Positions 8,402-17,900 of a DNA stretch of 64,000 bases are shown in pieces. The number at the start of each line of letters is the position of its first letter. The stretch's first letter is position 1. Below the pieces are notes generated by a model. It searched no databases, was not told the DNA's origin, and was given only the letters and a program-made list of their open reading frames with translations. A program made the position numbers and the translations under genes. This DNA comes from Microbacterium sp. 18062 (GTDB lineage: Bacteria > Actinomycetota > Actinomycetes > Actinomycetales > Microbacteriaceae). Location of the stretch: assembly GCF_902706225.1 (NCBI RefSeq), contig NZ_CACSKB010000005.1:1-64000 (forward strand), in the 5' to 3' direction.

Positions 8402-10279
8402 TCAAGGCGATTCTACGGGTCGACGTCCAAGCTCTGCGAGCACCGCTTCGAGGTCCGCTTGTTCGTCGAGCACTGCAGCAGGTTCTTCGTCATCTGGTAG
8501 TGCGAGCTCGACGAGTCGGTCGTCGGCGAGCAATTGGGAAAGGCGCGCGACTTTTTCCTCAACACGACGATCGACGCGCTCATCAATCGTGCCTGTCGTC
8601 GAGAAGATGGTGAACGTGGTGACAGTGTCGGCGGGGAGGCCAAGCCTGTGGATTCGGTCGAGTGACTGCAGGTACTGGCCGGCGTTGAACGTACGGTCGA
8701 TGTAGATCGCGTCGTGACACTCGAGATGCAGACTGACCCCCTCGGCCAGCGCGGCTGGGTTGGCGAGCAGCACACGGCAGTTCGGGTCATGGCGGAAACG
8801 TTCGATCTCACGCTCGCGGGTGCGAACTCCGGCAGGAGCATCATCGGCGCTCGGCACGCCACCGTAGACCACGGCTGGTTCAAGCGCTGCGAGCTGCTGT
8901 TCGAGGTCGAGCAGATTGCCCGGGAAGTTCGACCACACCAACGTCTTGTTGGACTCCGGCCGCTCCGCGTTTTCGCGTACGAGCCGGCAAACTGCCTCGA
9001 CCTTTGCCGATATCTCATGGTCGGCGTAGCTCTCGACAAGCTGGGCGAGCGGTGATCCGGCCGGGATGGCGAGTGGTGGGAATCTGTACGCCCGCGCGGC
9101 ATCGGCGCTGGATCGAAGGAGGCGTGGGCTCGACGCAGCCTGCAGCAGGTACATTGTCACTTCACCCATCTGGGCAAACATCAGGGCGTCATGCCGGGAC
9201 AGGTCGAACATGCCGGCATAGCGGTTGAGTAACGCATCGTAGATCTCTTGCTGGAGCGGCTTCATCGGCAGGGGCACGCGACGGATGACCGGGTCCGGGA
9301 TCTGCAGCTCGGTCTTGGTGGTCCGGACGAACAGCGGCGCGATGGCGTCGTTGACCGCCCGCATCGCCCGTGGCTGAGGATCGCGGGCGAGCGCGGCGGC
9401 CGGAATGGCTGCAGAGGCGCGACCCGAGGGCCAGACAATGTTCAGGAGCGAGACAAGGTCGCGGGGGTGGTTCGGCGCGGGCGTACCGGTGAGAATGTCC
9501 CGACGTTGTACGTGCGGAGCGACCGCGAGAATCGCGCGTCCCCATTCGCCTCCGATTCCGCGCTTTGCTCGGTGCGCCTCGTCGACGACGAGATGCACGC
9601 GGCGCGTCGACACCCAACTCAGCAAGTCATTGAGCATCGCCGGGAGTCGCTGGTAGTTCACGAGCACTACATCTGTCGACGGAATCCCGTCGCGGCCGAC
9701 ACGGCCGACAGACGGTGCGGGTGAAAGCACCGCTTTGGCGTCTTCTTGCCACGCTCCGAACGCAGACAACGGAGCAATGACCAGCAGTTTGTCGACCCGG
9801 TTTCTGGACTGCTCGACCGCGTACGTAGCGTACGCAACAGTCGTCTTGCCGGCACCGGGGACGGAGAAGTTGGCTCCGTGGCGGAGGGACAGCAGCTTGG
9901 TCAGGTCCCTGAGCTGGAACTCACGAAGCTCGCGGACGAGGGCGAACCTTCCGTGCGCTAACTCACCGGGCAGATCCACCGCAGGCGGGTTGTCGGAAGC
10001 GCCTTGCAGACCGGCGGCGTCTTCGCCGTCACGAGCCAAGAGCTCACGAACACCGGCGTCTGCGCCGAAGCCGACGGTGTGCGCGCGGAGTGCGCCGATG
10101 AGACGAGAGCGGGTGCGCAGGAAGGTCTCGACCGAGGTGGAGATTTCGGTACGGCCTAGATTCATCTCGCCGTCGACGACGATCGCGATCTCGGTCCAGG
10201 CGTGTCGTTCGACATCCGTCCCTGAGATCACTACCCGCGGCGGCCTCTCGTCGAGCCGGGCGGAGATCGCTCCGGTCAC
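8402..10279 (-). CDS. SNF2/DEAD-like superfamily 2 helicase
   Basis: A 625-residue SF2 ATPase. Motif I is FSVPGAGKTTVAYATY (about residues 138-153), motif II is VVDEAHRAKRG (about 232), motif III is LTGTPAPN, and the C-terminal RecA-like domain ends with YLQSLDRIHRLGL, the SNF2-type motif VI. Such helicases power translocation along DNA in restriction and BREX/DISARM-like defence. The GTG start overlaps the upstream ParB-like gene by GTGA, so the two proteins are made together, possibly as a complex. No nuclease motif is visible in the chain itself. Confidence 0.85.
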   Translation of the reverse strand: MTGAISARLDERPPRVVISGTDVERHAWTEIAIVVDGEMNLGRTEISTSVETFLRTRSRLIGALRAHTVGFGADAGVRELLARDGEDAAGLQGASDNPPAVDLPGELAHGRFALVRELREFQLRDLTKLLSLRHGANFSVPGAGKTTVAYATYAVEQSRNRVDKLLVIAPLSAFGAWQEDAKAVLSPAPSVGRVGRDGIPSTDVVLVNYQRLPAMLNDLLSWVSTRRVHLVVDEAHRAKRGIGGEWGRAILAVAPHVQRRDILTGTPAPNHPRDLVSLLNIVWPSGRASAAIPAAALARDPQPRAMRAVNDAIAPLFVRTTKTELQIPDPVIRRVPLPMKPLQQEIYDALLNRYAGMFDLSRHDALMFAQMGEVTMYLLQAASSPRLLRSSADAARAYRFPPLAIPAGSPLAQLVESYADHEISAKVEAVCRLVRENAERPESNKTLVWSNFPGNLLDLEQQLAALEPAVVYGGVPSADDAPAGVRTREREIERFRHDPNCRVLLANPAALAEGVSLHLECHDAIYIDRTFNAGQYLQSLDRIHRLGLPADTVTTFTIFSTTGTIDERVDRRVEEKVARLSQLLADDRLVELALPDDEEPAAVLDEQADLEAVLAELGRRPVESP

Positions 10280-11718
10280 TCCTCGCTATCCCCTTCGTCT
10301 GAATGCTTAGGCACCGACCCGACCAACTCGATCGCCTCGTCGAGCCGTGACTGGATCAGATCGAGCGTGGTGCGAAGGTCGTCTGTCTTCGGCACGAATT
10401 CGCTATCGTCGATCACGTCTTCGAGCGCCTCAATGAGTCCACGCAGGGAACGGGCAGCGCCGTCCGCTTCGGACTGCGGACGGGTGAGGCGGTTCGCATC
10501 CTTCTTCCGCTGGGCGGCGTCGCTGAGCCCTTCGGACGCTGTCTTGTGGAGGATCTTCTGCAGTTCCTGCCCTGTGCGCTTTGTGCCGTCCTGGAACGTG
10601 AACTCCCGCGCGCTATCCTGCGACGACTGCGTGGCGAGGTCTAGCAGCCTCTGCGTCGGGGCAATGACGCTCGCTGCCGGTGCGTCCTCGGCGTTCACTG
10701 CAAGCAGATCGAGCCCTTCCGGCTCCGCCGCCGCGGCTGCTGGATCCGTAGCGCTCGCCTCGTCCTTAGCCGTCACTAGCTCGTGTAGCCGCTCCCCGTC
10801 CGCGCCAGCCTCGGAAAGGTGCGGCAGCATGTCCCGGCGGGTCCACCCCTCAGTGGCGTTACGGAGCTGGTGGACTGAGTCATGACCCGTGAAGTAGGCC
10901 ACCAGCCACTCGCGCAGATAGCTGTCGGCGGCGTCCCGTGTGGAAAGCCCTTCGATTTCCAGCACCTTCGAACGGAGCGCCAGCCAGTTTTCCTGCTGGT
11001 CCTCCTCCTTGACGAAGGCTGAAAGCGGGAGGTGCTCTGTAGGCAGCAGCCGGGCTCGACCCATCAGCACCAGGATCTCGCGCAGCTCTTTGACACGTTT
11101 GGCACCGCCCTTGGTCCGCTGCTGCGCTGCGATCGCTTGATCACTCATGCCGCTGTCGGAAAGGCGCTGCAACATCATTAGGCGGCTGACGAGGTTGTAC
11201 TCGTCTTTGAAGTCTTTCTGCTGCTGTAGCGTGCTCTCGAGGTCAAGTTCTTCGCGGTTGCTGGTGTCTGAAGGCAGTACGGCGACCCGGATCACCGTCG
11301 ACGACGGAATGGTGCCATCGTGCACCAGCTCGCGCAGGAGCACGCAACGCGAGTTTCCATTGATGAGCTTGCCGCTGCGCGTAATGACGCCCGGCTGGTC
11401 CTGCCCATCCACATGCAAGCTCTCCTTGAGCCCTTCCTTATGGCGATGGGCGCGGCGTACGAGCTCCGCTACGACCCCCTGGGCTTCGTCAGACTCCGGA
11501 TCCTGTTCGACCCGATCTCTCTTCGCGTGGTCTTCAAGGAGCGGCGCGATGCGGAAGCTGCGAGCATTCAGGATCGGCACGGTCAGCGGCAACTCGATGA
11601 CGGGCAGCAGCTCGCGCTTGCCTCGGAAGAAGAGCGTCGTCGCCTCTCCACCACCCGGTCGGTTGCGCTGCTCGTCGAGCGCCTTCGTGATGTGGAGCTC
11701 CCGCGTTGATGCCGTCAC
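10276..11718 (-). CDS. ParB/sulfiredoxin-like protein in the defence operon
   Basis: A 480-residue protein. The only recognisable part is GVITRSGKLINGNSRC (about residues 110-125), the signature of ParB/Srx-fold domains, which can act as CTP- or ATP-binding modules or DNA-binding proteins. The preceding segment VPILNARSFRIAPLLEDHA is also ParB-like. The rest is helical and charged. The GTG at 11718 has a good site, GAAGGGA, five bases upstream. It is translationally coupled to the helicase. This is not a plasmid partition protein: there is no ParA, and a second unrelated ParB-like gene serves the ICE core at 39878. Role in defence is inferred from context. Confidence 0.65.
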   Translation of the reverse strand: MTASTRELHITKALDEQRNRPGGGEATTLFFRGKRELLPVIELPLTVPILNARSFRIAPLLEDHAKRDRVEQDPESDEAQGVVAELVRRAHRHKEGLKESLHVDGQDQPGVITRSGKLINGNSRCVLLRELVHDGTIPSSTVIRVAVLPSDTSNREELDLESTLQQQKDFKDEYNLVSRLMMLQRLSDSGMSDQAIAAQQRTKGGAKRVKELREILVLMGRARLLPTEHLPLSAFVKEEDQQENWLALRSKVLEIEGLSTRDAADSYLREWLVAYFTGHDSVHQLRNATEGWTRRDMLPHLSEAGADGERLHELVTAKDEASATDPAAAAAEPEGLDLLAVNAEDAPAASVIAPTQRLLDLATQSSQDSAREFTFQDGTKRTGQELQKILHKTASEGLSDAAQRKKDANRLTRPQSEADGAARSLRGLIEALEDVIDDSEFVPKTDDLRTTLDLIQSRLDEAIELVGSVPKHSDEGDSEE

Positions 11719-11821
11719 GTCGTTCCCTTCAGAGCTTGCTGTGTACCCCCAGGGTAGGGGCGAGTGCCGACATGCACGACGGCAGCACAGAATCGTTGCT
11801 CTACCAGGCTGTCGGGTCCAC

Positions 11822-12898
11822 CTAGACCTCTCGCGGGCGCGGGAGGCGAAGCACGACTTGCGTCACTGCGACATCGATCGCACGGCCGTCCGCATCGATC
11901 CGGACATCCGCAACCCACGTGCACGCAAACGACCCCTCAACGAACGCCGCCTCCGCCCCGCCGGCGCTCGTGAGGAGTCTCCATCCCTCCGGGAGGGTTC
12001 GCGCCTCGCTCACGTCCCATAGACGGGCTTCAAGTGTCAGTGAGCCCGACACAGACACGTCCCAAATCTGGATGCCATCGACTCTGTCAACGAGCACCAG
12101 CTCCGCGGATCCAGGATCGAGATCGAGCGTCGTGATGAATCCGCGATCCACGGGCGGCATATCGACATAGGGCTCGTCCACCGGAAGGTCATTGAAAGGG
12201 AAGCCTCGGTAAGATGCAAACTCCGCGATGGCCGCCGCCGCCGCCCTTTCAACTGCGACCGGCTCATCGACGGCGAGCCAGTCCACCGGAGGCCGCACCA
12301 CCTCGATCAGCGTCTGCAGCTTCTCCGCGAGCGTCACGTCGATTCCGACAGGGAGGTCGGCCTGCAGATCAGGATGCAAAGCCCCTGACGGATCCGCGAA
12401 GTCGGAGCGATTCGCAGTCACGAAGTACACCTCTGTCTGATGGGCGTGCTCTCGTTCGATCCACTCGACGAATGACAGCCAGATGAGTGCGTCCCGGTAA
12501 CCCGTGCCATTTCGCTTGAACGGACGACGCCCCGACAGGTCGCGCGACAACAGGGCCGCGTGAGAAGTGACGGGCAGCGGCATGATAACGACCCCCGTGC
12601 TCGCGAGCCGGCTACGAAGGCTCTGCTCGAATGTGGAAGCGTCCGCTTCCCCTGGCACGTTCACGTCAGGAAGGTGAGCGACAAGTTGCTTCGACTGCTC
12701 ACGGATCATCCCGTTGTACTTGGTGGCGCGCTCACCGACCTGCCTAGACACCTCTCCGATCGTGACCTCCGATGCAGCGAGCACGAGCTGCCCGTCGACA
12801 ATCGCACGACGCAGCGAGTCCCACTTCGCTGACCGGAGGCTCGAGTCCATCGAGAACTCGGTGGAGTCCAAGAACGCAAGAACACGGTCGCCTGTCAT
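11822..12898 (-). CDS. PIN-like domain protein (DUF4935 type)
   Basis: A 358-residue protein with an N-terminal PIN-like nuclease domain: LAFLDSTEF at the first acidic site, GYRDALIWLSFVEW in the middle and VYFVTANRSDF as the last acidic cluster, matching the DUF4935 pattern. The C-terminal about 150 residues look beta-rich and are of unknown function. PIN domains cut RNA and are common in toxin and defence loci. It is the first gene of the leftward operon, 103 bp before the ParB-like gene. The ATG at 12898 replaces a longer unlikely start. Confidence 0.75.
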   Translation of the reverse strand: MTGDRVLAFLDSTEFSMDSSLRSAKWDSLRRAIVDGQLVLAASEVTIGEVSRQVGERATKYNGMIREQSKQLVAHLPDVNVPGEADASTFEQSLRSRLASTGVVIMPLPVTSHAALLSRDLSGRRPFKRNGTGYRDALIWLSFVEWIEREHAHQTEVYFVTANRSDFADPSGALHPDLQADLPVGIDVTLAEKLQTLIEVVRPPVDWLAVDEPVAVERAAAAAIAEFASYRGFPFNDLPVDEPYVDMPPVDRGFITTLDLDPGSAELVLVDRVDGIQIWDVSVSGSLTLEARLWDVSEARTLPEGWRLLTSAGGAEAAFVEGSFACTWVADVRIDADGRAIDVAVTQVVLRLPRPREV

Positions 12899-12920
12899 AA
12901 GAGTGACCCTACGGGGCTGC

Positions 12921-13020
12921 GACGAGCAGCCCGATCTCAACTGGGACCACCCCGACGTTTTAAAGGACTTTGTCACGGCGCTGCGGTTCTCGTCGATTAG
13001 GGGGCGACGGCTTCCGCAAG
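12921..13020 (+). pseudogene. Relic of a GH13 alpha-glucosidase
   Basis: The plus strand reads DEQPDLNWDHPDVLKDFVTALRF at 12921-12989 and, after a stop and a frame change, GGDGFRK near 13000-13020. In GH13 alpha-glucosidases and oligo-1,6-glucosidases the text around the catalytic Asp runs QPDLNW...LRFW.DRG.DGFR. The order and spacing match, but the frame is broken and nothing else of the about 550-residue enzyme survives. It lies in the 220-bp gap between the PIN gene and the integrase. Confidence 0.65.
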
Positions 13021-13118
13021 GTCGGCATCGGACAGCAGGATCTGGAGGACTTGCCGCCCAGTTCGACCACCCGTCACGATTCGCGGCAGCGCTGCGGCGG
13101 GCCTGACCAGACGTGCGC

Positions 13119-14300
13119 TCAACTGGCTCTCCCGAAGGCATGCTCGAGGAAGTCGGCGGTGGCGGGGTTCACGGTCTCGTTGCGGCGGATGTAGTGCTCG
13201 CGGGTAATGGCGGGGTCGCTGTGGCCGAGGAGCTCGGACGCGAGCTGAAGTCCCCCGACGTCGTTGATCGCGGTGGCGGCGGTGCGGCGGAACCGGTGCG
13301 GGGTGACGTCTTCGATGGCAGCTTGGTCCATGACATCCCGCAGTTGGCGTCGGACGTTGTTCGTCGTGTGCGGTGTCCCGACACGGGTGGCGAACAACAG
13401 TGTCTCCGGGCCGACGAAACGCAGGCCGCGGAGCCGAGCACGGACCGCACGCAACGCGAACCCGGGGAGCGCGACGCGACGGACCGAGCGTGCGGTCTTC
13501 GGATGGTCCTGCCGGTGCGTCGGCTCGCCCTTGCGGCTGACGATCGTGCCCGCGATCCGGACCATCGGCACGGGCGCTTCGAGGTCGAGGTCGACGACGC
13601 GGATCGCGAGAACCTCACCGATGCGGGCGGAGGTGCCGAGCATGACCTCCACGATCTGACCGAGCTGTCCGTCTGGGCGGGGTCCGGCGAGGATGGGCCG
13701 CTTCTCCCAGTCGCGGATCGCGGCACGGATGGCTTGGATCTCGTCCCAGGTGAACACGTCGGGGCTGCGGGTGGGTCTGCGGAGGCGCGAGACGTGGTCC
13801 ATGGGGTTGCGTGGGAGGATCTCGTGCCGGACGGCGAGTCCGAGTGCGAGGCGCAGGACGACGCGTGCTTGGCGGGCGCGGTTGTAGCTCTGCTTCGCGA
13901 GTTGCTTGAGGAAGTAGTCGCAGCGAGCTACGCCGATCTCGCGGAGGGTGACGTCCTGGAAGAACGGCAGCACGAGGGTGCGCATGTTCCGCTCATACAG
14001 TTGCCGGGTCGTGCGGGAGAGGCGGTCTTCGAGTTCCATGTCCTCCAGCCAGTAGTCGACCAGGGCGGTGAACGCGCTGTCGGCGCTCATCCCGGTGAAC
14101 CCGGGGTGGAACAGCGAACGCTCGGCGAGCTTCTTCTTGAGCGCGCGCTCCGCCGCGGGCCTCGTGGCGGCGGTGGATTGGACGTCTCGGCTCTTTCCGT
14201 CCCAGTCGCGGTATCGGGTGCGCGCCGCGTACCGGCCGCTGGGCTGGCGTCGGATGGAGATGGTGCCGTACGTGCCGATCGGGGTGCGAGGTCTAGCCAC
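13119..14300 (-). CDS. Tyrosine recombinase/integrase (second integrase)
   Basis: A 393-residue phage-type integrase. It has an N-terminal arm-binding segment, a SAM-like core-binding domain (about residues 75-160) and a C-terminal catalytic domain with Arg in GTSARIGEVLAI, the HRFRRT box, LGHSDP and the nucleophile in EHYIRR. All catalytic residues appear intact. It starts at a GTG (14300). It is far from the element ends, so it is probably the integrase of an older island or cargo module captured by the ICE together with the defence genes to its left. No clear att repeats were found around it. Confidence 0.85.
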   Translation of the reverse strand: MARPRTPIGTYGTISIRRQPSGRYAARTRYRDWDGKSRDVQSTAATRPAAERALKKKLAERSLFHPGFTGMSADSAFTALVDYWLEDMELEDRLSRTTRQLYERNMRTLVLPFFQDVTLREIGVARCDYFLKQLAKQSYNRARQARVVLRLALGLAVRHEILPRNPMDHVSRLRRPTRSPDVFTWDEIQAIRAAIRDWEKRPILAGPRPDGQLGQIVEVMLGTSARIGEVLAIRVVDLDLEAPVPMVRIAGTIVSRKGEPTHRQDHPKTARSVRRVALPGFALRAVRARLRGLRFVGPETLLFATRVGTPHTTNNVRRQLRDVMDQAAIEDVTPHRFRRTAATAINDVGGLQLASELLGHSDPAITREHYIRRNETVNPATADFLEHAFGRAS

Positions 14301-14449
14301 GGAGCGTTCGCTCCCCCGTTTCGGTGAGAACGCGGGTCAGGTTCGGCGAGGCTACGAAGCTGTGGCAGCGGCTGCGCTGTTGAGGGGGCATCCCTCCAGT
14401 CTGCCGATCATCGATGCTCGCGACTCATGCCCTCGGTGCTCCGCGCGAG

Positions 14450-14803
14450 CTACGCCGCCACTGCGTCCGCGGAGGATCGTTGGAGATCACGCTTCCCGCG
14501 GTGTTCGTGGACGCGTGCCCTCGCGAGAAGCAGCAGGCTGATCGGGCCGAAGAGAAGGAACTTCAGCGCGTTCCAAAGACACAGGGCGAAGACGATGTAG
14601 AGCCCCTGCGACCAGCCTCCGTTGATGAGCGTGATGCTTGCCGCGGCGATGAGCAGGTAGGCGAGGCCGAGCCCCATCGCGGGGACTCCCCACTTGAGGC
14701 CGCGTCGGGTGCGGAGCTTGTCGAGCAGGATGTTGGTGGGCATCCATCGGCGCAGGAAGGTGCGGGTGCGGACGCTGAGTGTCCAGAGGGTGCGGATGAG
14801 CAT
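14450..14803 (-). CDS. Small two-to-three TM membrane protein near the relaxase
   Basis: A 117-residue protein with conserved-looking N-terminus [30 protein letters not shown] and about three hydrophobic segments (residues 40-105). Close relatives in actinobacterial conjugative elements are often mislabelled sulfate permease; nothing here supports sulfate transport. The ATG has GAGGA seven bases upstream. Its leader holds CGCACC followed by a CCAAC/GTTGG hairpin, a weak form of the motif seen before the transfer genes. It lies downstream of the relaxase on the same strand and probably belongs to the transfer module. Confidence 0.7.
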   Translation of the reverse strand: MLIRTLWTLSVRTRTFLRRWMPTNILLDKLRTRRGLKWGVPAMGLGLAYLLIAAASITLINGGWSQGLYIVFALCLWNALKFLLFGPISLLLLARARVHEHRGKRDLQRSSADAVAA

Positions 14804-14969
14804 GAGGGGTCCTCGCTTTCAGGCCAACACGGTTGGTGCGGCGTGGTCCTGAGCTTTGAGGTCCCCGAGGGGTCTGCGTCGCCCGCCGGAACGGGGTCGG
14901 CCAACGATTGTCCTGCCGCTGCACCCAGATTACGCTCGTCGGCCGTCGAGCGGAAGGGAACGCAGACCG

Positions 14970-17900
14970 TCAGCGGGCGTCCCGGGAGACACCCCGGTGG
15001 AGGGACTGCTCTGCAGCGTCGGGCTGTGCGTCTCGCGCGTCGCGGAGAGCCGCGAGTGCAGTGCGGGCGCGTTCGTAGTCCACGCGTTGCGCGTCGGCGT
15101 CCGGGACGGGACCAAGTGGGTCTTGGCCGGTGACCGCGTACCGATCGCGATAGGCGGCGACGACCGTCAACGGCTGGAGGACGTCATCCGGCAGCGGGCG
15201 GACACTGGACGGAAGTGTGAGCGGCGCCCAGGAGCCGCTCTCCCCCGCGGCCCGGCGAGCGAGCCCGACCGCACGTTGCGTGATGAGCTCCTCGCGCTCG
15301 GCGAGAGCTCGTGCCATCGCTGGGTCCATGTCTCCGTTCGCTTTAGGGATGATGCCAGCGATGAGCTGGCGACGCCGGACCGCCGGAGTGAACCGGCTCG
15401 CTACCGTCTGCATCCGGTATCGCAGGAGCGAGCCGAGATCGTCGACTCCCTCCAGGTTTCCGGCCGAGACAACTCGGGGCAACAAAGAGTCGACATCATG
15501 CCCCTCGGCGTCAAGGCGCCGCAGTTCGGTGCTAAGGACCCCGTACGAGTCGGTGGTGACGAGCTCATCGATGGTGGTCTCGTCGAGTCCGCCTGCGCGG
15601 AGGAGCCCGAGCCACCGGTCGTGTTGCGCGGATTGCGCGATGGTCTCGTACTCGGCGGCGAGCTGCCGAATCGATGTCCATTCGTCCTGCTCCGCAGCAA
15701 TTGTCTCGTGGGCGGAGAGCTTGGCGCCGGTGTGCTGGAGTATCCCGTACAGGATGGAGCGTGCGCTGTTCTGCAGGTCGTCTCGGTGCTGATGTTCCTC
15801 ATGATGGTGCTGGTCAGTCACGACGTATGCCGTGTTCGCTTCGCGTCCGCGGGTCATGGCGACGTAGAGCGCCTCGCGGGTCATCTCGGGGCTGGCGACG
15901 ACCGCGTGAGCGGTGTCGACGGTCGCGCCTTGGGCGCGGTGCGCCGTGATCGCGTACCCGAGCTCGACGTGCTCGGCGACGTAGGCCGTGGGCAGGGTGA
16001 TCGTGCTGCGCCAGCGCGACTTCTCACGCCGGACGCTGAGCGAACCGTCATTGTGGGCATCGATGACGTGCCATCGGTCGTTGTTCTTCACCCAGCCCCG
16101 ACCGAGGGCGAGGCGGCGATCGTTCCGCCTGGTGATCACGACATCGCCGGCGGATGCCCGGGTGCCGTTGTGTAGGCGCACTCCGCCGTCGGTGACGAGC
16201 CCCGCGAGGATTCGGTCCGATCGTGCCCGTTCGTTGAGGTCGGTGACGGTCTCGATGGTCTCGGCGATCAGCACCGACACCTTCCCCGCAGCGCCGTCGC
16301 GCATCCATGCCTGGTAGGCGGCGTCCAGCATCTGGTCATGCTCGCCGCCGGCGACCCGCCCGTGATCCATGTAGGTGTCGATCACGGCGGTGTCGCCCAG
16401 ACGCAGCTGGAGGGAGGCGTTCTTCTCCCAGTCGTTGCGGAACCTGCGCACATCTACGAGCTCCGGGGCGTCGTCGCGGTCTCGGACGAGCATCCCGAAC
16501 GCGCCGCCCGCGTCCACGGCCTGCAGCTGAGCGTGGTCGCCAACCAGCAGCACCTTCGCGCCAGCCTCGGCGGCGTGCGCGGTGATGCGGTCCAGCGCGA
16601 AGGTGCCGGCCAGCGACGCCTCGTCGATGATCACCAGTTGCCCGGCGCGCAGATCCCATCGGCCCCGGTCGTGCTCGTACAACCACTTCGCCGTGTTCTC
16701 TGTCTGCACGTCGAGCTCTTCACCCAGGACCGCCGCTGCGGCCGCCGACGGGGCAAGCCCCACCACCGACCCCATGCCGTAGCGGGCCTCCCACGCTCGG
16801 CGCAACGCGCGCATCGTCGTGGTCTTGCCCGCGCCCGCCGGGCCGACGAGCACATCCAGCACCCGGCCGGACACGCCGATCTTCCCGATCGCATCCTGCT
16901 GGTCCGCGCCGAGTGCCCGCTGACCGGGCGCGTGCGGGCGAGCAGCCCTCGCGATCAGTTCCAGGTCGACAGTCGGCGCGTCGCGGCGCCCGGTCGCGTC
17001 CCGCAGCCGATCCTCGGCCGCGAGCACCGCCTCGGACGAGTACACGGTGGAGGCCTTGGGGCGGAACACGCTCGAGCCATCGGGACGCTGAAACACCGGT
17101 GGACTGCTCGCCAGTTCAGGCGGCGTCAATCGCAGCGACTCGGCCTCAGCCGCATCGACGATCAGGCCCACAACCGCATCACGATCCGTGGCCGACGCGA
17201 ACCGGTACGGCATTGTCTGCCGCACCGCCTCGGCATGCAGGTTCCACCGTCGCCATGTCGACCTGCGCTCAGCGACCTGATCCACCACGACCGACGCCAG
17301 CTGCTCCACGTCCTGCAAGGGGATGTCGTCCGCACGCAGCAGCGCCTCGGCAGACCCGGTCGTGGCGAGTTCGCGCGCCCAAGCGACGGCGTCGCGATCG
17401 AGCACGTCGGACGCGCGTGCACGCCACAGGTCGGTCAGCTCCCGCAGAGAGCGCAGCTCCTTGGGCGGGCGCGTCTCGAGCGTGGCCTGTTGACGGATCT
17501 GCCACAGCAGCGCGCGAGACGGTTGACGCCCGTGCTTGGCCGCATACTCCCTGACCAGCCGCTCCTTGACCCGTTCGATGTCCTTCGTGCGAGAGGAGAA
17601 CTCGTCCATCAGATCCTGCGGAACCCCGGCGATCTCCCACCTGTCCATTCGGCCCACACCACGCCCGCGGGCCTCCCACGAGATCGACAGCAATCGCGAG
17701 AGATGATCCGAGAGGACCGCGTCGTAGTGCTCCGACAGGCCAGACACAGCCGCGTGCAACGCACGCGAGTCCAGGGTGCGCCACTTCCCGTCATGCACCC
17801 CCTGCACCCGATTCGCGACTACGACGTGGGTGTGCAGCTGTGGGTCGGAGGCGCGTGAGTCGTAGTGGTCGTACGCAGCGGCGACCACACCTCGGACTTC

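Noticed and set aside
10276..11718. Plasmid-type ParABS partition system from the ParB-like proteins
   Set aside because: There is no ParA anywhere in the window and no parS-like array. Each ParB-like protein is embedded in a different functional unit.
13113..14327. 404-codon plus-strand frame opposite the second integrase
   Set aside because: The minus-strand frame carries the complete tyrosine recombinase signature; the plus frame is a high-GC shadow.
14450..14803. Annotation as a sulfate permease
   Set aside because: The protein has only 117 residues and none of the SulP transporter features. The name is a known carry-over for small membrane proteins of this type.
14856..16175. Long plus-strand frames opposite the relaxase (for example 14856-16175 and 16338-17858)
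   Set aside because: They are antisense shadows of the MobF relaxase. Their translations are Arg/Ala/Gly-rich without motifs, while the minus-strand protein has all relaxase and helicase motifs.
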